The translations under genes were made by a program, and so were the position numbers. Shown here in pieces: positions 1 through 11,559 of a stretch of DNA of 64,000 nt. The notes under the pieces were generated by a model. The model had not been told where the DNA came from. It was given only the letters and a program-made list of their open reading frames with translations, and did not search any database. Source of the stretch: Abelmoschus esculentus (taxonomy: Eukaryota; Streptophyta; Magnoliopsida; Malvales; Malvaceae); the NCBI GenBank assembly GCA_035048815.1, contig JAUCBN010000054.1, forward strand, positions 10,602,001 to 10,666,000, read 5' to 3'. Numbering within the stretch: the stretch's first letter is position 1; each line of letters begins with the position of its first letter.

Positions 1-634
1 CAAAATTCAAAATTCCGCCGTTATCAAAGCGTTGTTACCAATACTTACCAACGTGATATTTGTTGTGTATGAACCACGATTACTAATTTTTTTTAAAAAG
101 ACAACGAGTACATATTAGGATTAACTTAACAGGCTGATCAACTTTTAAACAATATTTTTTAAAGAAATATAATAAATTTCGTCTGGTATGTAGGATGAGT
201 TTAAAAAAATTAAACTAATAATTTCGTTTTAGAACTCCCAAAGTACACCAGAGTAATTTTGTTATGTTGTTCCGACCCTTCCTTATCATAGTTATAAATC
301 GAATACTAGTGGTAACTGGTAAGACACCCAAGATTGCATCCGACACTGGAAGTCCTTGTAAAATAGTTGTACCTCGACAGCCTTACCCCCCCTGTCCTGA
401 GTCAAATTTTGTTACTTCTGGTAACTGACAGGTAAACAGAAGTGTTGAGGAATAAAAATGCTTACGATGATCAAAGTTGTAAGGTAGGAGAGGATAGCTT
501 TGGAGTTCAGTAGTTTCAAACCTGAAAATTTATGACAGAAAATACATCGAGACAGAGGCTCCAGAGTTACCTTTGTAACCATAAACTCTCCAGGGAAGAT
601 GCAACACAGGTGAAAAAAAATGGCCAAATATAGT
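1..634. other. Intergenic DNA, no gene seen
   Basis: AT-rich sequence with short open frames only, none of which shows codon structure, splice-linked extension or a recognisable family. The only functional signal is an A-run at 613-620, which reads as a T-run downstream of the minus-strand tRNA. Confidence 0.6.
613..620 (-). terminator. Pol III T-run after tRNA-Asn
   Basis: Eight A residues on the plus strand give a T8 run on the minus strand, 15 nt past the tRNA end. This fits RNA polymerase III termination; the distance is slightly long but within what plant tRNA genes show. Confidence 0.6.
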
Positions 635-658
635 CGCTAGAAGGAGGGCTTGAACCTC

Positions 659-691
<33 letters not shown>

Positions 692-708
692 AACTGAGCT
701 ATTCCAGC
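635..708 (-). tRNA. tRNA-Asn (anticodon GTT)
   Basis: Read on the minus strand, this 74-nt stretch folds as a standard cloverleaf. The 7-bp acceptor stem pairs GCTGGAA with TTCTAGC and is followed by a G discriminator. The D arm contains AGCTCAGTTGG, the 7-nt anticodon loop is CTGTTAA with anticodon GTT at plus positions 672-674, and the T arm contains GGTTCAAGCC. There is no intron and no encoded CCA, as expected for a nuclear plant gene. A T-run for Pol III termination follows about 15-22 nt downstream on the minus strand (plus 613-620). It lies divergent from the Hsp70-17 gene that starts about 175 bp away. Confidence 0.96.
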
Positions 709-882
709 ATGTTGCAACTTATTATAATAATAATTTAATTGAATACTATTTTTATAATTTTTTAAAAGGAAAAATGAAACTATTTAGTAACCTCCTCCAA
801 GCTTTTTGAAGTTCATTTGCCTCTCCTCTCCATTTTCTCACAGAATTCAGTTATTATCTTAAACATAATTTACGTAATTCTC

Positions 883-3800
883 ATGAGAATTTTGTTATTC
901 AGATTAGGGATAATCGTATCCCTACTGCCGTTGTTCCTGATTAAGACAGAATCAGTCGTTTCAAGCATAGATCTAGGATCAGAATGGCTGAAGATCGCCG
1001 TGGTGAATCTAAAACCCGGCCAAAGTCCGATCACCATTGCCATCAACGAGATGTCCAAGCGAAAATCCCCCGCATTAGTAGCATTCCAATCGGAAACTCG
1101 CTTGCTCGCAGAGGAAGCCGCCGGAATCGTTGCTCGCTATCCCGATAAAGTGTTTTCAAATCTCCGAGACATGGTTGGGAAGTCCTGTGAAGAAGTCAAG
1201 CGGTTCGCGGATTCAATGTACCTTCCGTTTGATATAGTGGAAGATTTTAGAGGTGCCGCTATGATTCGAGTTTCGGATGATGTTAGTTACTCGGTTGAGG
1301 AGTTGTTGGGGATGATCCTGAAATATGCTGCGAATTTGGCGGAGTTTCATTCGAAAGCGATTGCTAAAGATGCTGTGATATCGGTGCCACCGTATTTTGG
1401 ACAAGCGGAGAGGAAAGGGCTGATGACAGCGGCTCACTTGGCGGGAGTAAACGTGATTTCTTTGATAAATGAGCATTCGGGGGCGGCATTGCAGTATGGG
1501 ATCGATAAGGATTTTTCGAATGGTTCGAGACATGTGATTTTTTATGATATGGGTTCGAGTAGTACATATGCAGCTCTTGTTTATTTTTCTGCTTATAGGG
1601 CTAAGGAGTCTGGGAAAACTAAATCTGTCAATCAATTTCAGGTAAAAAAAAATCTCTCCTTGAAATTCTTTCAAATTTTAGTAGCCGTTGATAATTTACC
1701 TTTACGAATTTCTTTATTCTATTTGGCTGTATTATGTTAACATGCTACAGGGATTGAAACGGATGCATTTGTTAGTAATAGGAAATCCTTGATTTTTTTT
1801 TTCTTTTTTACAATGTTTATAAACTGCTCGTAATTTACTTTTGCATTTTCTTTATTCTGTTAAGCACCTGAATAAAAATCAATCAGCAATACAATGTTAA
1901 TATCATATGTTATAGTGACTGAAATTATGCATTTGTTAGCAATAGGAGATCCTTGCATCAGCTTTTAACAATTTTAGAACTGTTTGTAATTTAATTTTGC
2001 GATTGTATTTATTCTGTTAAGCATCCTAATCATTTTGCAGTATGATGTTAATATGTTATTGGGATTTGAACCGATGCTTTTGTTAGCAACCGGGGGGACA
2101 ATCTGTAATTAAGTCTGAAATAGTTGCTCATTGATCTCTTTATTCTGATAACCAGTGATCATATAACTAGAAATTCCAAGAGGCTAGAAACTTGGATGCT
2201 TTTTCGCTTCAATGTTTCCATTCTTTCGTAACCTTGCTTATTGAGCATTGAAAATGAATAGTTATCCTCTTCTAAATATGTAAACTTGTTATTGTAATTA
2301 AACAAATAATTTGTCTAATATTCTATCAAGCGTGTCTCTTCTTGTTTTAATAAGATTTTGAGAGATTCTAACCACATCAACATCTTCCATGCAGCGAAGA
2401 ACTTTGGTCTGGTTGTGTTTAAACTTGCAAATGTTTTTATATAAGATAACAAATGACTTCTATTTTATTATTGTGATCTATCTGTTCTTTTTCATTGGCT
2501 TGTGTGTCTACTTAATAGCAACCTTCTTCACAACCCACCACTTTTTTGGAAATGTTTTTCAATTGACAGCTTTTCCTAATCAGAGATCGCTTCTGCATCT
2601 TCATTCGGTTCAGTATAATAATTAGTTGGCCTCTGTATTTACTTTTAGATAATCCCAACAAACTGGCTTTGCCTATTGTTCAGAAAGTTATCTCAAGGGT
2701 ATACCACATTTGGCTACTGCTTCCTTGCCCATTAACATTTAGCATTTTTTTCAGGTGAAGGATGTTAGATGGGACTCAGAACTTGGAGGACAGAATATGG
2801 AATTAAGGCTAGTTGAGTACTTTGCAGATGAGTTCAATAAACAAGTTGGAAATGGAGCTGATGTGAGGAAGCATCCCAAGGCAATGGCTAAGTTGAAGAA
2901 GCAGGTTAAGCGTACGAAAGAAATTTTAAGTGCAAATACAGCAGCTCCGATATCTGTTGAATCTCTTTATGATGATCGAGACTTCAGGTATGTAACCTTT
3001 TGAGTATCTATTCTAATTTTAATACATGCTTCCTGTGTCTTGTATTCCTGTTATTTTATAGATTTCTATATTTCTGTTCTGTGAAAGAATCTTGAGGTGA
3101 AGTATGATTCTGTAATGTATTTTGGAAAGTTTATTCTGTGAAGGCTCATTGTTTCTAATTGCTACTCCTTTTTCTTTATGATGATCTGCAAGATCCGTAT
3201 TGTTACAACTTACATGTTCATTCTTTAAAATTAAATTTATGATTGAACCCAACTTGAGGTAAATATCTTTCTATAACTAGTCTTAGCTGGATGCAGGTTT
3301 AGCTGCAGCTGCACTAACTTATATGGGACCTCACTTGCTGCTTCTTGCTTTCAGTATTCTCTTTTGACAATTTTCTTTAATATATTTTTATTTAAGGCCA
3401 GGACATCACATACAGTCCCTGGACAATTTGATGTATTTCTGTAGAGCTTGCTTACATAATTAGGAAAAATCTTTTAATTCTTCTCTACAATTTAGGCAGG
3501 TAAAAAGGAATACAGTACTTGTATTTTTATATATCATCATAATCCATTAGCTGTCCAGAACACTAATGATCATGTGCTCCTTTTTTTTCCTTGTTCAGTT
3601 CTCCCTAATTGATTTCCCTTTCATTCTTATCCTATCCATAGGCGTTGGGATTGTTTCAATTTTTTGTCAAATAAGTGCTGGAAGAAACCTATGTAGCTAT
3701 TATTATGGCAGCTTTTAGATTTTAATCGTGAATAAAATGAGCAAATTGAAAGAAGAAAAATTCTAAGATAGAAAACGAATCTTAGGTATCATTTCCTAAG

Positions 3801-6800
3801 CCTGACTAAATCACAGATACAAAGCTGGAAAATTTTGGAATTTATAGTATTTGGATTGAATACATGTTCATGTGTGTAGTTTATTTTGTTCCTTCCTTTC
3901 TCTTCCTTCAGGAGCACCATAACTCGGGAGAAGTTTGAAGAACTTTGTGGGGACCTTTGGGATAAATCTCTTATGCCTGTTAAAGAAGTGCTTAAGCATT
4001 CAGGTTTGCAAGCTGATGATATATATGCTGTGGAGTTGATCGGAGGTGCTATTAGAGTTCCAAAGTTGCAGGTTTGTACTACAATTTTTCCTGATGTTAC
4101 ATCCTAATATAATTAGCTGTAGGTAGAGAAACTCAACATGAATAGAACATCACAGGAAACCAATACTTAACAGATGTGGAGTAAGCATCATTTGACACTC
4201 CCCCTCACTTTGTAGTTCAACAAGGTCCTACTCATGGATAATCTCACATGAGGTTTAGGTAGGAAGAATTGAGCTCTTATACCATTTCTAGCATCCATCC
4301 TAAAACCAAACGGCTAAGGTGGAGAGGCTCAACTTTAATATGAGTTGTACTTTGGTAAAAATGCAATATGCATATTCGATATAAATTTGTAGACCTTGCA
4401 TCATAATAAGTTGTACTTTGGTGCAGAGTGATCCACTGGTTATCAGAAAGATGATCTTGCCATCTGCCATGTAATTTCAATAGATTTAGATTGATCATGT
4501 TTTGCTGATGAAAGACAAACTCCTTTTTCTTAATAGGTTAAGCTCCAAGAATTTTTTGGAAGGAAAGATCTGGACAAACATCTGGATGCTGATGAAGCTA
4601 TTGTTCTTGGTGCAGCACTACATGCTGCAAATTTAAGCGATGGAATTAAATTGAACCGTAAACTGGGGATGCTTGATGGTTCCCCCTACAGTTTTTTCAT
4701 GGAATTAGATGGGCCTGATCTTTCAGAATATGAGAATAATAGGCTTTTACTAGTTCCTAGGATGAAAAAGCTTCCCAGCAAGGTAAAATAATATGTTGTT
4801 GAAGCCCAAATTGTACGGATAGGAACTTGAAAAAGACTACTCATCTTTATACGTTCACTAATGGTAATGTCGAACTTCCCATTTACAGATTTTTAAGTCC
4901 TTTAATCATAGCAAAGATTTTGAAGTGTCTCTTGCTTATGATCATGAAGATCTTTTACCTTCAGGGCTTTCATCTCCTGTTTTTGCTAAGTTTGCAGTTT
5001 CTGGTTTAAGAGATGCAGCCGAGAAGTAAGGATCTTACTGATCTCTGCCCTCTTTCTATGTTTGGGGTGTCAATGGTTTGGTATAGTTTCTTTCAAAGGT
5101 CATTTTTAAACCGAATAAGACTTTTGGCATGTCCATATTTTTAACAAATTTAAATGAATTCAGTCCTGGACACCTTTTTGATTTGTAGTTTCCTTTGGAT
5201 GTATTAGTACATATTTTTTGGATTTGTGGGCTCAAATGTAAACTTTTTGATATTTTCAACCTAAATTTTGACTGACTATAATCTTTGTTACAAATTCATT
5301 GAAACAGTTAGTGTATTAATTAAAAAGCTCAAATAAGATTTACAAATTATGCTTATGGTTTCCTCTGATCTCATATATAAGAAAGCTCGAAACAAACCCA
5401 ACTGAAGTTTTCTATGATTTTTTATTTGGTTAGAGGTCAGCTCAGCTATGTTTAATACTATTGTTATTTAATTGATAGCAAACACCTACTTGCTGCTTTT
5501 TTACAGTTTGCTTTTACTCTTTCTGCTAGAAATAACCAAGTTCTTTTATTCATCTGTGCATTAGCAGGTACTCATCTAGGAATTTGTCTTCTCCTGTCAA
5601 AACAAATTTGCATTTCTCTCTTAGTAGAAGTGGAATTCTTTCTTTGGATCGAGCAGAGGCTGTTTTTCAAGTAACTGATAGAAGTTCCTAAAAGGAATTT
5701 GACTGCAGAGAATTCAACCAGTGGTTCTCCCAATGTATCTGCTCATCTCGATACTGAAAACACTTCTGAAAAAAGTAACAATAACTTGGAGTCAGTTGGT
5801 GGAATCAGCAATTCAACTAAGAGTACTATTGAGGAACCAAATACAGTGGATATTGGTACAGAAAGGAAACTGAAGACCCTGACCTTCAGAATTCCACTCA
5901 AGGTGCACACAAGCAGACTGTTTTAATTTTTCTTTGATTAGTTTCATGCCATTACTTGCCCTTGCACTTTTATAATACTAACTAATGTTGTTTCATATTT
6001 CTTATTCTTTTCCGCATTCTCTTTTCATTGTAGATAGTGGAAAAAACAATGGGACCTGGAATACCTCTTTCAAAAGAATCTTTGTTGAATGCTAAAAGTA
6101 AATTGGAAGCATTGGACAAGAAGGATGTAGAGCGAAGAAGAACAGCAGAACTAAAAAATAACCTTGAAGAATATATATATGCTACGAAAGAGAAGGTGCA
6201 GATCTTTTGTTTGTTAATTCATTTTGTTAAAAAAATAGTTTTTATATTTCCATTCCCTTGTGATGGTATTTTGTCTTACATTTTAAACATTTTAAAATGA
6301 AACTGATCAGTAGTTTGTGCACTTGTTTATTTAGTTTTCATTATGTTTGGTTGATTGTAAGAACGGCCAGCAGTCCATGGCATTCAGTCTTCCATTTAGA
6401 GAATGTTTAAGTAATTTCAGTTGATCATATATCAAATTAATTTTATATTTTGTTGCATTATCGCATATACCAGCTTGAAACATCTGAAGACTTTGAAAGA
6501 ATATCTTCAAATGATGAACGCCAGTCTGTTATCAAAAAGCTTGATGAGGTTAGGTTCATGTCTACAGAGATATTTCAGTCTGTTCATTTACATTAAAATT
6601 GAAACATAGGACATTCTTATTGTTCAGGTTCAAGAATGGCTGTATACTGATGGTGAAGATGCAACAGCCACAGAATTTCAGGATCGCCTAAATCTGTTAA
6701 AAGCTTCTGCTGACCCAATATTTTTCCGGTATCATCTATCTCTTGGGACTATCTTTTTCTTTTTTGTGGCAACTATATTCTAAAACAACAATTAATGTGA

Positions 6801-8336
6801 CATTTTAGATTTAAAGAGTTGACTGCACGGCCAGAAGCAGTAAATCTTTCTCGACAATACCTTGCTGAATTGCAACAGGTACTTCAGATTTACTCGTAAC
6901 ATGTTTTTTGAAAGGTTATGTAGCAACTTGGTTTGGTTTAGTCATTGTTATTCTTCCGGGGGTAGAGATCTCAGGTTCAATTTAAGTAATTCCTTATTCC
7001 TCCTCGAACTACTTGGAAAGTACCAAGTATTGATACCAAAGGTTATTTGAATTTTCATGGCCAAGAAGAGAGAAATAGTCAGAAAAATGGAAGAGGCAAA
7101 TAGAGGAGGCAAACTGGAAGCGCAAAAAAAAAATGAGGGAGAAATTAAAGAGGAGGAATGGGTGGAGAGAAAATCCATTTGCAGTAACTTAATATCTGAA
7201 CCATCTTGCCTCAGTGGTTAAAGGAACGATTGTTGTTCCTGGAGGTCAAGTGTTCGAGTACTAGTAATGCCAACACAGTGATTGAGCGATCAATGTCAAT
7301 GGTTGAGAGTATACTCAATAACAGATACTACTATAACCTCTGTAGCTGATTCAAAATAAATAAAAATAATATCCGAAGCCTGCCAAGAAATAGCAATTCC
7401 AAGTATTTTAGCTTAAGAATTCTTTAAGGTAGACGTACGTCATTACCTTTCTTGGTTAATTCCTTGTGGCATTGCTTGGAGGGATCATTGTCCTTAAATT
7501 CCAAGGGACCAAACTTAGATCCATGTAGGAATTAACTGTCTTTTGGAAAGATTCTAGAATCAATTTAGATCAAGTACATTATCTTTTTATGATGAACATA
7601 GTGCCACATGGATTAGTTATGAGTTGGCTTTATGTGTAGACCATTAATGGGTGGGAGAAAGACAAACCATGGCTGCCAAAAGACAAAATAGAGGAGGTAT
7701 AAATTCTCAATTTAAAATTCTCTTGGTGATTTTTTTTCTAGTGTATATGTCTGTATACGCTCATGGCAGAAACTTACAAACAATTCTGCATTCCAGTTGT
7801 CGATTAATATGGACAAGTTCAAGACTTGGTTGGACGAGAAGGAGGTCGAGCAGCAGAAGTAAGTTGTTGCTATAGTATGATGTTAGCAGCCATTTGGATA
7901 GCACTTCTTTATTTGTTTTTTTAAATGATAGGATGCACAGAATAACCTCTTGGTTATATTCTATATTTCCTAAATGATTTTCATGTTATCTCCAGTACAC
8001 CCGGACCCAGCACACCTGTTTTCACATCTAAAGAAGTATACGAGAAGATAATCGGTATGCAAGAAAAGGTAAGACCATCAATTCTAGCTGATTGATACTG
8101 GAAATGAGTGTACTTTTAGCAAGTAGTTTCCTGAAATGCATATTGGTGTTTATTAGGCTGAGAGCATTAAGAAAATTCCCAAGCCAAAGCCTAAAGGGAA
8201 GCCTGTAAATAACAAAGCTGAGACCGATTCAACTCCGGAGAAGGGTACCTCTCAAACTGAAAAACCAGCTGAAAACTCGGATAGCTCAAAGAAGGAAGAA
8301 GCTAAGGAAGAATCAGAGGTGCACGAAGAGTTGTAA
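883..8336 (+). CDS. HSP70-17: ER-lumenal Hsp70 of the GRP170 class (Hsp70-17-like), with a frame break in exon 6
   Basis: This is a large Hsp110/GRP170-type ATPase chaperone of the ER lumen. The ATG at 883 is chosen because it opens a hydrophobic signal peptide (MRILLFRLGIIVSLLPLFL). Exons: 883-1641, 2755-2987, 3912-4071, 4537-4782, 4889-5025, 5568-5902, 6034-6195, 6474-6548, 6628-6728, 6809-6878, 7640-7696, 7797-7858, 7996-8068, 8157-8336. The N-terminal part is the Hsp70 nucleotide-binding fold: SSIDLGSEWLKIAV near residue 27, DAVISVPPYFGQAERKGL, FYDMGSSSTYAALV and VELIGGAIRVPKLQ. The C-terminal part has an acidic, charged linker, the FRIPLK segment and a helical region with TAELKNN and WLPKDKI. 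Exon phases agree everywhere except in exon 6. There the upstream frame meets TAA at 5689-5691, while the frame from about 5681 onward matches the family again. As written, translation stops after 552 residues; without the shift about 884 residues would be expected, against roughly 870 for the family. The C-terminus ends HEEL, not HDEL. The gene may be a pseudogene, a recent mutant allele, or an assembly error. Confidence 0.88.
1690..2100 (+). repeat. Diverged tandem repeat, about 150-165 bp per unit, intron 1 of Hsp70-17
   Basis: The phrase GCATTTGTTAGTAATAGG near 1765 recurs in variant form near 1929 and near 2076, each time preceded by an ATGTTAATAT-like stretch and, upstream, by TTTATTCTGTTAAGC-like sequence. 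Spacings between the repeated GTTAG words are 164 and 147 bp. Three imperfect units are visible. Confidence 0.7.
7201..7366 (+). mobile_element. tRNA-derived SINE in an Hsp70-17 intron
   Basis: The 5' region carries a Pol III box A (TTGCCTCAGTGG, from about 7206) and a box B-like word (GTGTTCGAGTACT, about 7243-7256) at tRNA-like spacing. The 3' end is an A-rich tail (CAAAATAAATAAAAA). The element is flanked by an 11-bp target duplication, TAATATCTGAA (7190-7200) and TAATATCCGAA (7367-7377), with one mismatch. It sits in the intron between the exons ending at 6878 and starting at 7640. The family name was not determined. Confidence 0.78.
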
Positions 8337-10245
8337 TCGGTTTTAACACAAGCTCGGGTTTTTTAACAAAATGACAGTCTTTCTGACTTGGTAAGTTGAG
8401 ATTGATATAATTCCAGCATCATAGTATGGCTCTACTTCACCATTTTTGATCGATGAATGACCGGATTTGGTCCGGTAGTTCGAAGGGTTTATAATTTTAT
8501 GGTAGAAAAACAGTTTTTTCTTTCTACAAAGACAGAATAGTGTTATAAGATTTATCATAAAAGAAAAAAGAAGTTAAATAAGGTTCGAGTACGAATAGAG
8601 GAGTATTTTGTCTCAAAATTCAGTAGGTTTGGAGTTTGCACATTTGCCTTCATCGTATCTAATAATTAGGTCACTTGTAACTGTGTCGACTGTCATCGAT
8701 CATCCGATTGACCGATAAATCTTAAATTTTATTATAAAATTTATCTTAATCTCTTTATTCGGTTTTTCGAATTAAATTCTAAAAATCTCTTTCAAATGAA
8801 ATCCACATTCCTTGTCCAATTTGTCCAACTCAAAAATGAAAATAAAAACTTCATGGTCTATTTTGGATAGAATAAACACTGGCTCTTGTGTTCATGAGAC
8901 TAGAAATTTTATGGTTTAACGGCCACACCGACGATGGCATTGGCGATAGCCGATGATATGATAAGTGGTGGTTGATGGGGTGGGAGATTTTGTCAAATTC
9001 TATGATTAAATTGATATTTTTTTATAATGGTACGATTAAATAGATATTTTATCTAAAGTTTATAAATCAAATTAAGATTTATTATTTTTAATGTGTCAGA
9101 AATGGTTCACTAATTAAAAGGTATAATGTCAAAAAATACCCTCAAAATGTATTTTGTGTTGCTGTTGAATGTGTAAGATTTAGCAGATAAAAATGTGACC
9201 TGCAATTCACTACTCCAGCACAAGCACATTTTAATCCTTCATCGATCATCTTTTCCCGAACCGAGCTCGTTAATTGGGTAAACTCGAAGTTGTGTATGTG
9301 CAGAAACATGTTCCTTCATTTCAATATATTGTCACTGAATTTGCAGTTGCCTCGTATTATTGTTCAGACACTGATACATGATAGTAATGATATTGACGAT
9401 AGTGACAATATCGATCGTGACCTTGATACAGAGCTGGAGCTTCTAACTATGATGAATGCGTTAACTATGGATCTGATGTCGAAAATAAAACCGATTTTAT
9501 ATCACCCTTCAATTCGAACTAGCAAAAGCAATGTCTCCTTACATAATATAGAGTCCGAGAATACGACCCTTCAAAGAACCTCCAAATACATGAAAAAACT
9601 CTAGGAAAAAGATGATCCCATCCATGTCATACATACAAACGTATCTGAGCAACATATCCGACATCTCATTAGAAAAACAACCATGTTTCTCCGGTGCTAC
9701 CACACAAGTACGAGAACCACACCGGGATGATCCATGGCTAGCGAGCGCAAATAGTAAGACCTCGTAGCTTCCAGATCTCCATTGTAATACTTAAGGTCTC
9801 TGATTTTATAAAGTGAAACAGACTGTGTATGTGTTAACCGAGGAATGTCAAGAATTGACCAGAGACGGAGCCAAGATTGAGGGTGAGTTTCATCCCTGAT
9901 GGTGGCCCCATTAAGTCATTATTTAAAAGTACATGTGCAGTTCTCACAAGCAAAGTTACATGTGAAACATATTTTGGAAATTTGTAAGAAACCCAACACT
10001 GATTCTCATCAAATCTATAACACTACTGTTAGAAATATACAAGGAATTGCTTCGAGCTTTATCAAATCTATAACATTCCATCTGAATATAGAATTGCTTC
10101 GAGCTGTGACCAAAGCTATGAAGAATGATGATCTGTTATGTTCGATCTGATTGGTCTCGGATGCAGTAGTGAGTCGAGATTTATCACTTTCAAAATTCTG
10201 ATTAAAAATAGAATATATAAGGAATTTTGAAAAAGAGTGCATAAC
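8337..10245. other. Intergenic region between Hsp70-17 and tRNA-Ile
   Basis: The first ~250 bp after the stop codon are probably the Hsp70-17 3' UTR. The rest is AT-rich. An open frame at 9290-9604 and another at 9899-10150 show no family signature, no splice-linked extension and no obvious codon bias, so no gene is called. The sequence GAATTGCTTCGAGCT occurs twice (about 10045 and 10091), suggesting a small local duplication of about 45 bp. Confidence 0.5.
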
Positions 10246-10319
10246 GGCCTATTAGCTCGGTTGGTTAGAGTGTCGTGCTAATAACGCGAAGGTTGCAGGT
10301 TCGAGACCTGCATGGGCCA
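10246..10319 (+). tRNA. tRNA-Ile (anticodon AAT)
   Basis: This 74-nt sequence forms a full cloverleaf. The acceptor stem pairs GGCCTAT with ATGGGCC, with one T-G wobble and an A discriminator. The D arm is GCTC...GAGT (one wobble), the anticodon loop is CTAATAA with AAT at 10280-10282, and the T arm is GCAGG-TTCGAGA-CCTGC. There is no intron. It differs from the common plant tRNA-Ile(AAT) at only a few positions that keep pairing. A T9 run directly follows as Pol III terminator. Confidence 0.95.
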
Positions 10320-10320
10320 A

Positions 10321-10329
10321 TTTTTTTTT
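10321..10329 (+). terminator. Pol III T9 terminator of tRNA-Ile
   Basis: Nine T residues start two bases after the tRNA discriminator base, the standard plant Pol III stop signal. Confidence 0.88.
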
Positions 10330-10344
10330 ATTTTACTATTTTAC

Positions 10345-10490
10345 AAACGGCGTCGTTTCGTTGTTTCTTCTCAACTCCCTATTTTCCAAGACGGCGTCGT
10401 TTCTTTGCTTCTCCCATCACTGCTTCTTCAAGTTTCAAATTTTCTTTTTGGAATGTAGAGCCGGAAAACTTTTTCTCACCAAACCCTAAA
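10345..10490 (+). promoter_or_regulatory. Orphan promoter-like patch: two ACGGCGTCGTTT boxes and a telo-box
   Basis: The 12-mer ACGGCGTCGTTT, reverse complement of the AAACGACGCCGT word that is over-represented in plant proximal promoters, occurs at 10347-10358 and again at 10391-10402. A telo-box (AAACCCTAAA) follows at 10481-10490. This combination is typical of promoters of translation or ribosome-related genes, but the sequence directly downstream is a minisatellite with no gene. It may be a promoter left behind by a lost or displaced gene. Function is inference. Confidence 0.45.
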
Positions 10491-10520
10491 CTTTTATTCA
10501 AGTATTAAAATATATATAAA

Positions 10521-10895
10521 AAAAGTTATACTTCAAAAAATTAATTAAAAAAGTTATACTTCAAAAAATTAATTAAAAAAAAGTTATACTTCAAAAAATT
10601 AATTTAAAAAAGTTATACTTCAAAAAATACTTAAAAAAAGTTATACTTCAAAAAATTAATTAAAAAAAGTTATACTTCAAAAAATTAATTTAAAAAAGTT
10701 ATACTTCAAAAAATTAATTTAAAAAAGTTATACTTGAAAAAAATAATTAGAAAAAAAGTTATACTTCAAAAAAATAATTAGAAAAAAAGTTATACTTCAA
10801 AAAAATAATTAAAAAAAAAGTTATACTTCAAAAAAATAATTAAAAAAAGTTATACTTCAAAAAAATAATTAAAAAAAAGTTATACTTCAAAAAAA
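10521..10895. repeat. AT-rich minisatellite, about 13 tandem copies of a 27-30-bp unit
   Basis: The word AGTTATACTTCAAAAAA recurs about every 27-30 bp, followed by TTAATTA or ATAATTA spacers. I count 13 tandem copies (one TACTTG variant) and a separate fourteenth near 10945. Spacers shift from TTAATT in the left half to ATAATT in the right half, which suggests stepwise expansion. Confidence 0.9.
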
Positions 10896-11559
10896 TAATA
10901 TTCTAAATGATAATAACTTCTAGGACCAAAATTTTTATTTCACTGTTATACTTCAAAAAATTAATTAAAAAATTTTTTTTACAAAAAAATAATATTCTAA
11001 ATGATCATAACTTCTATAACCAAAATTTTTATTTCACTATTATTATAACTTTATAAGTGAAGGATTGTCTTCTACACTATAATACATAATTTTAAAAAAC
11101 TAAAAAAAAAAAATAAGACTTGCTCCTTAAACGTAAAACCAAACTAAGAATTTCAAAAACGTATTAAAATTTATTTTCTTACAAAATTAATATTATAAAT
11201 GATAGTAGTTTCTAGGATGATAATCTTTAAATCAACTTTATAAGCAAAGGATTGTCTAGAAAAAAAATAAAATAAAACATATTTATAGTAACGAGTCAAC
11301 TCAAACATTAACTCAGTTAATAATAAAAAATATATTTTTATTTTAAACTATAATAATTATTTTTTTGGTATAGAACTATAACGAATCTTTAAATAAAAAA
11401 TAAAAATAATTTCTTGAAACTTAAATTCATACAAAAAAAACTTTGTATATAAGCCTTTTATCACTCCACAATAATTTGTAAACAAAATATATATATATAT
11501 GAACAATCTAAAACTTATCTCTTCACAGTCCGTGGGTTTTGTTTATCTTTTATTTTTCG
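10896..11559. other. AT-rich intergenic DNA with short duplications
   Basis: The sequence ATTCTAAATGATAATAACTT with following ACCAAAATTTTTATTTCACT occurs near 10909 and again near 10993, with a looser third copy near 11190. No gene signal was seen. Confidence 0.5.

Noticed and set aside
1213..1674. Long antisense open frames over Hsp70-17 exon 1
   Set aside because: They mirror the coding strand of a strong exon; the sense frame carries the Hsp70 motifs.
6879..7796. Apparent loss of the conserved WLPK-containing segment from Hsp70-17
   Set aside because: A closer reading found it as a 57-nt exon at 7640-7696, with TAG acceptor and GT donor in correct phase. It is not missing.
9290..9604. 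Open frame of about 104 codons, acidic in the middle
   Set aside because: No recognisable family, start context or spliced neighbours. The region is AT-rich and intergenic, so chance is the simpler explanation.
10521..10895. CRISPR-like regular repeat array
   Set aside because: The units are tandem with AT-rich, non-unique spacers, the genome is a plant's, and there are no cas genes. It is a minisatellite.
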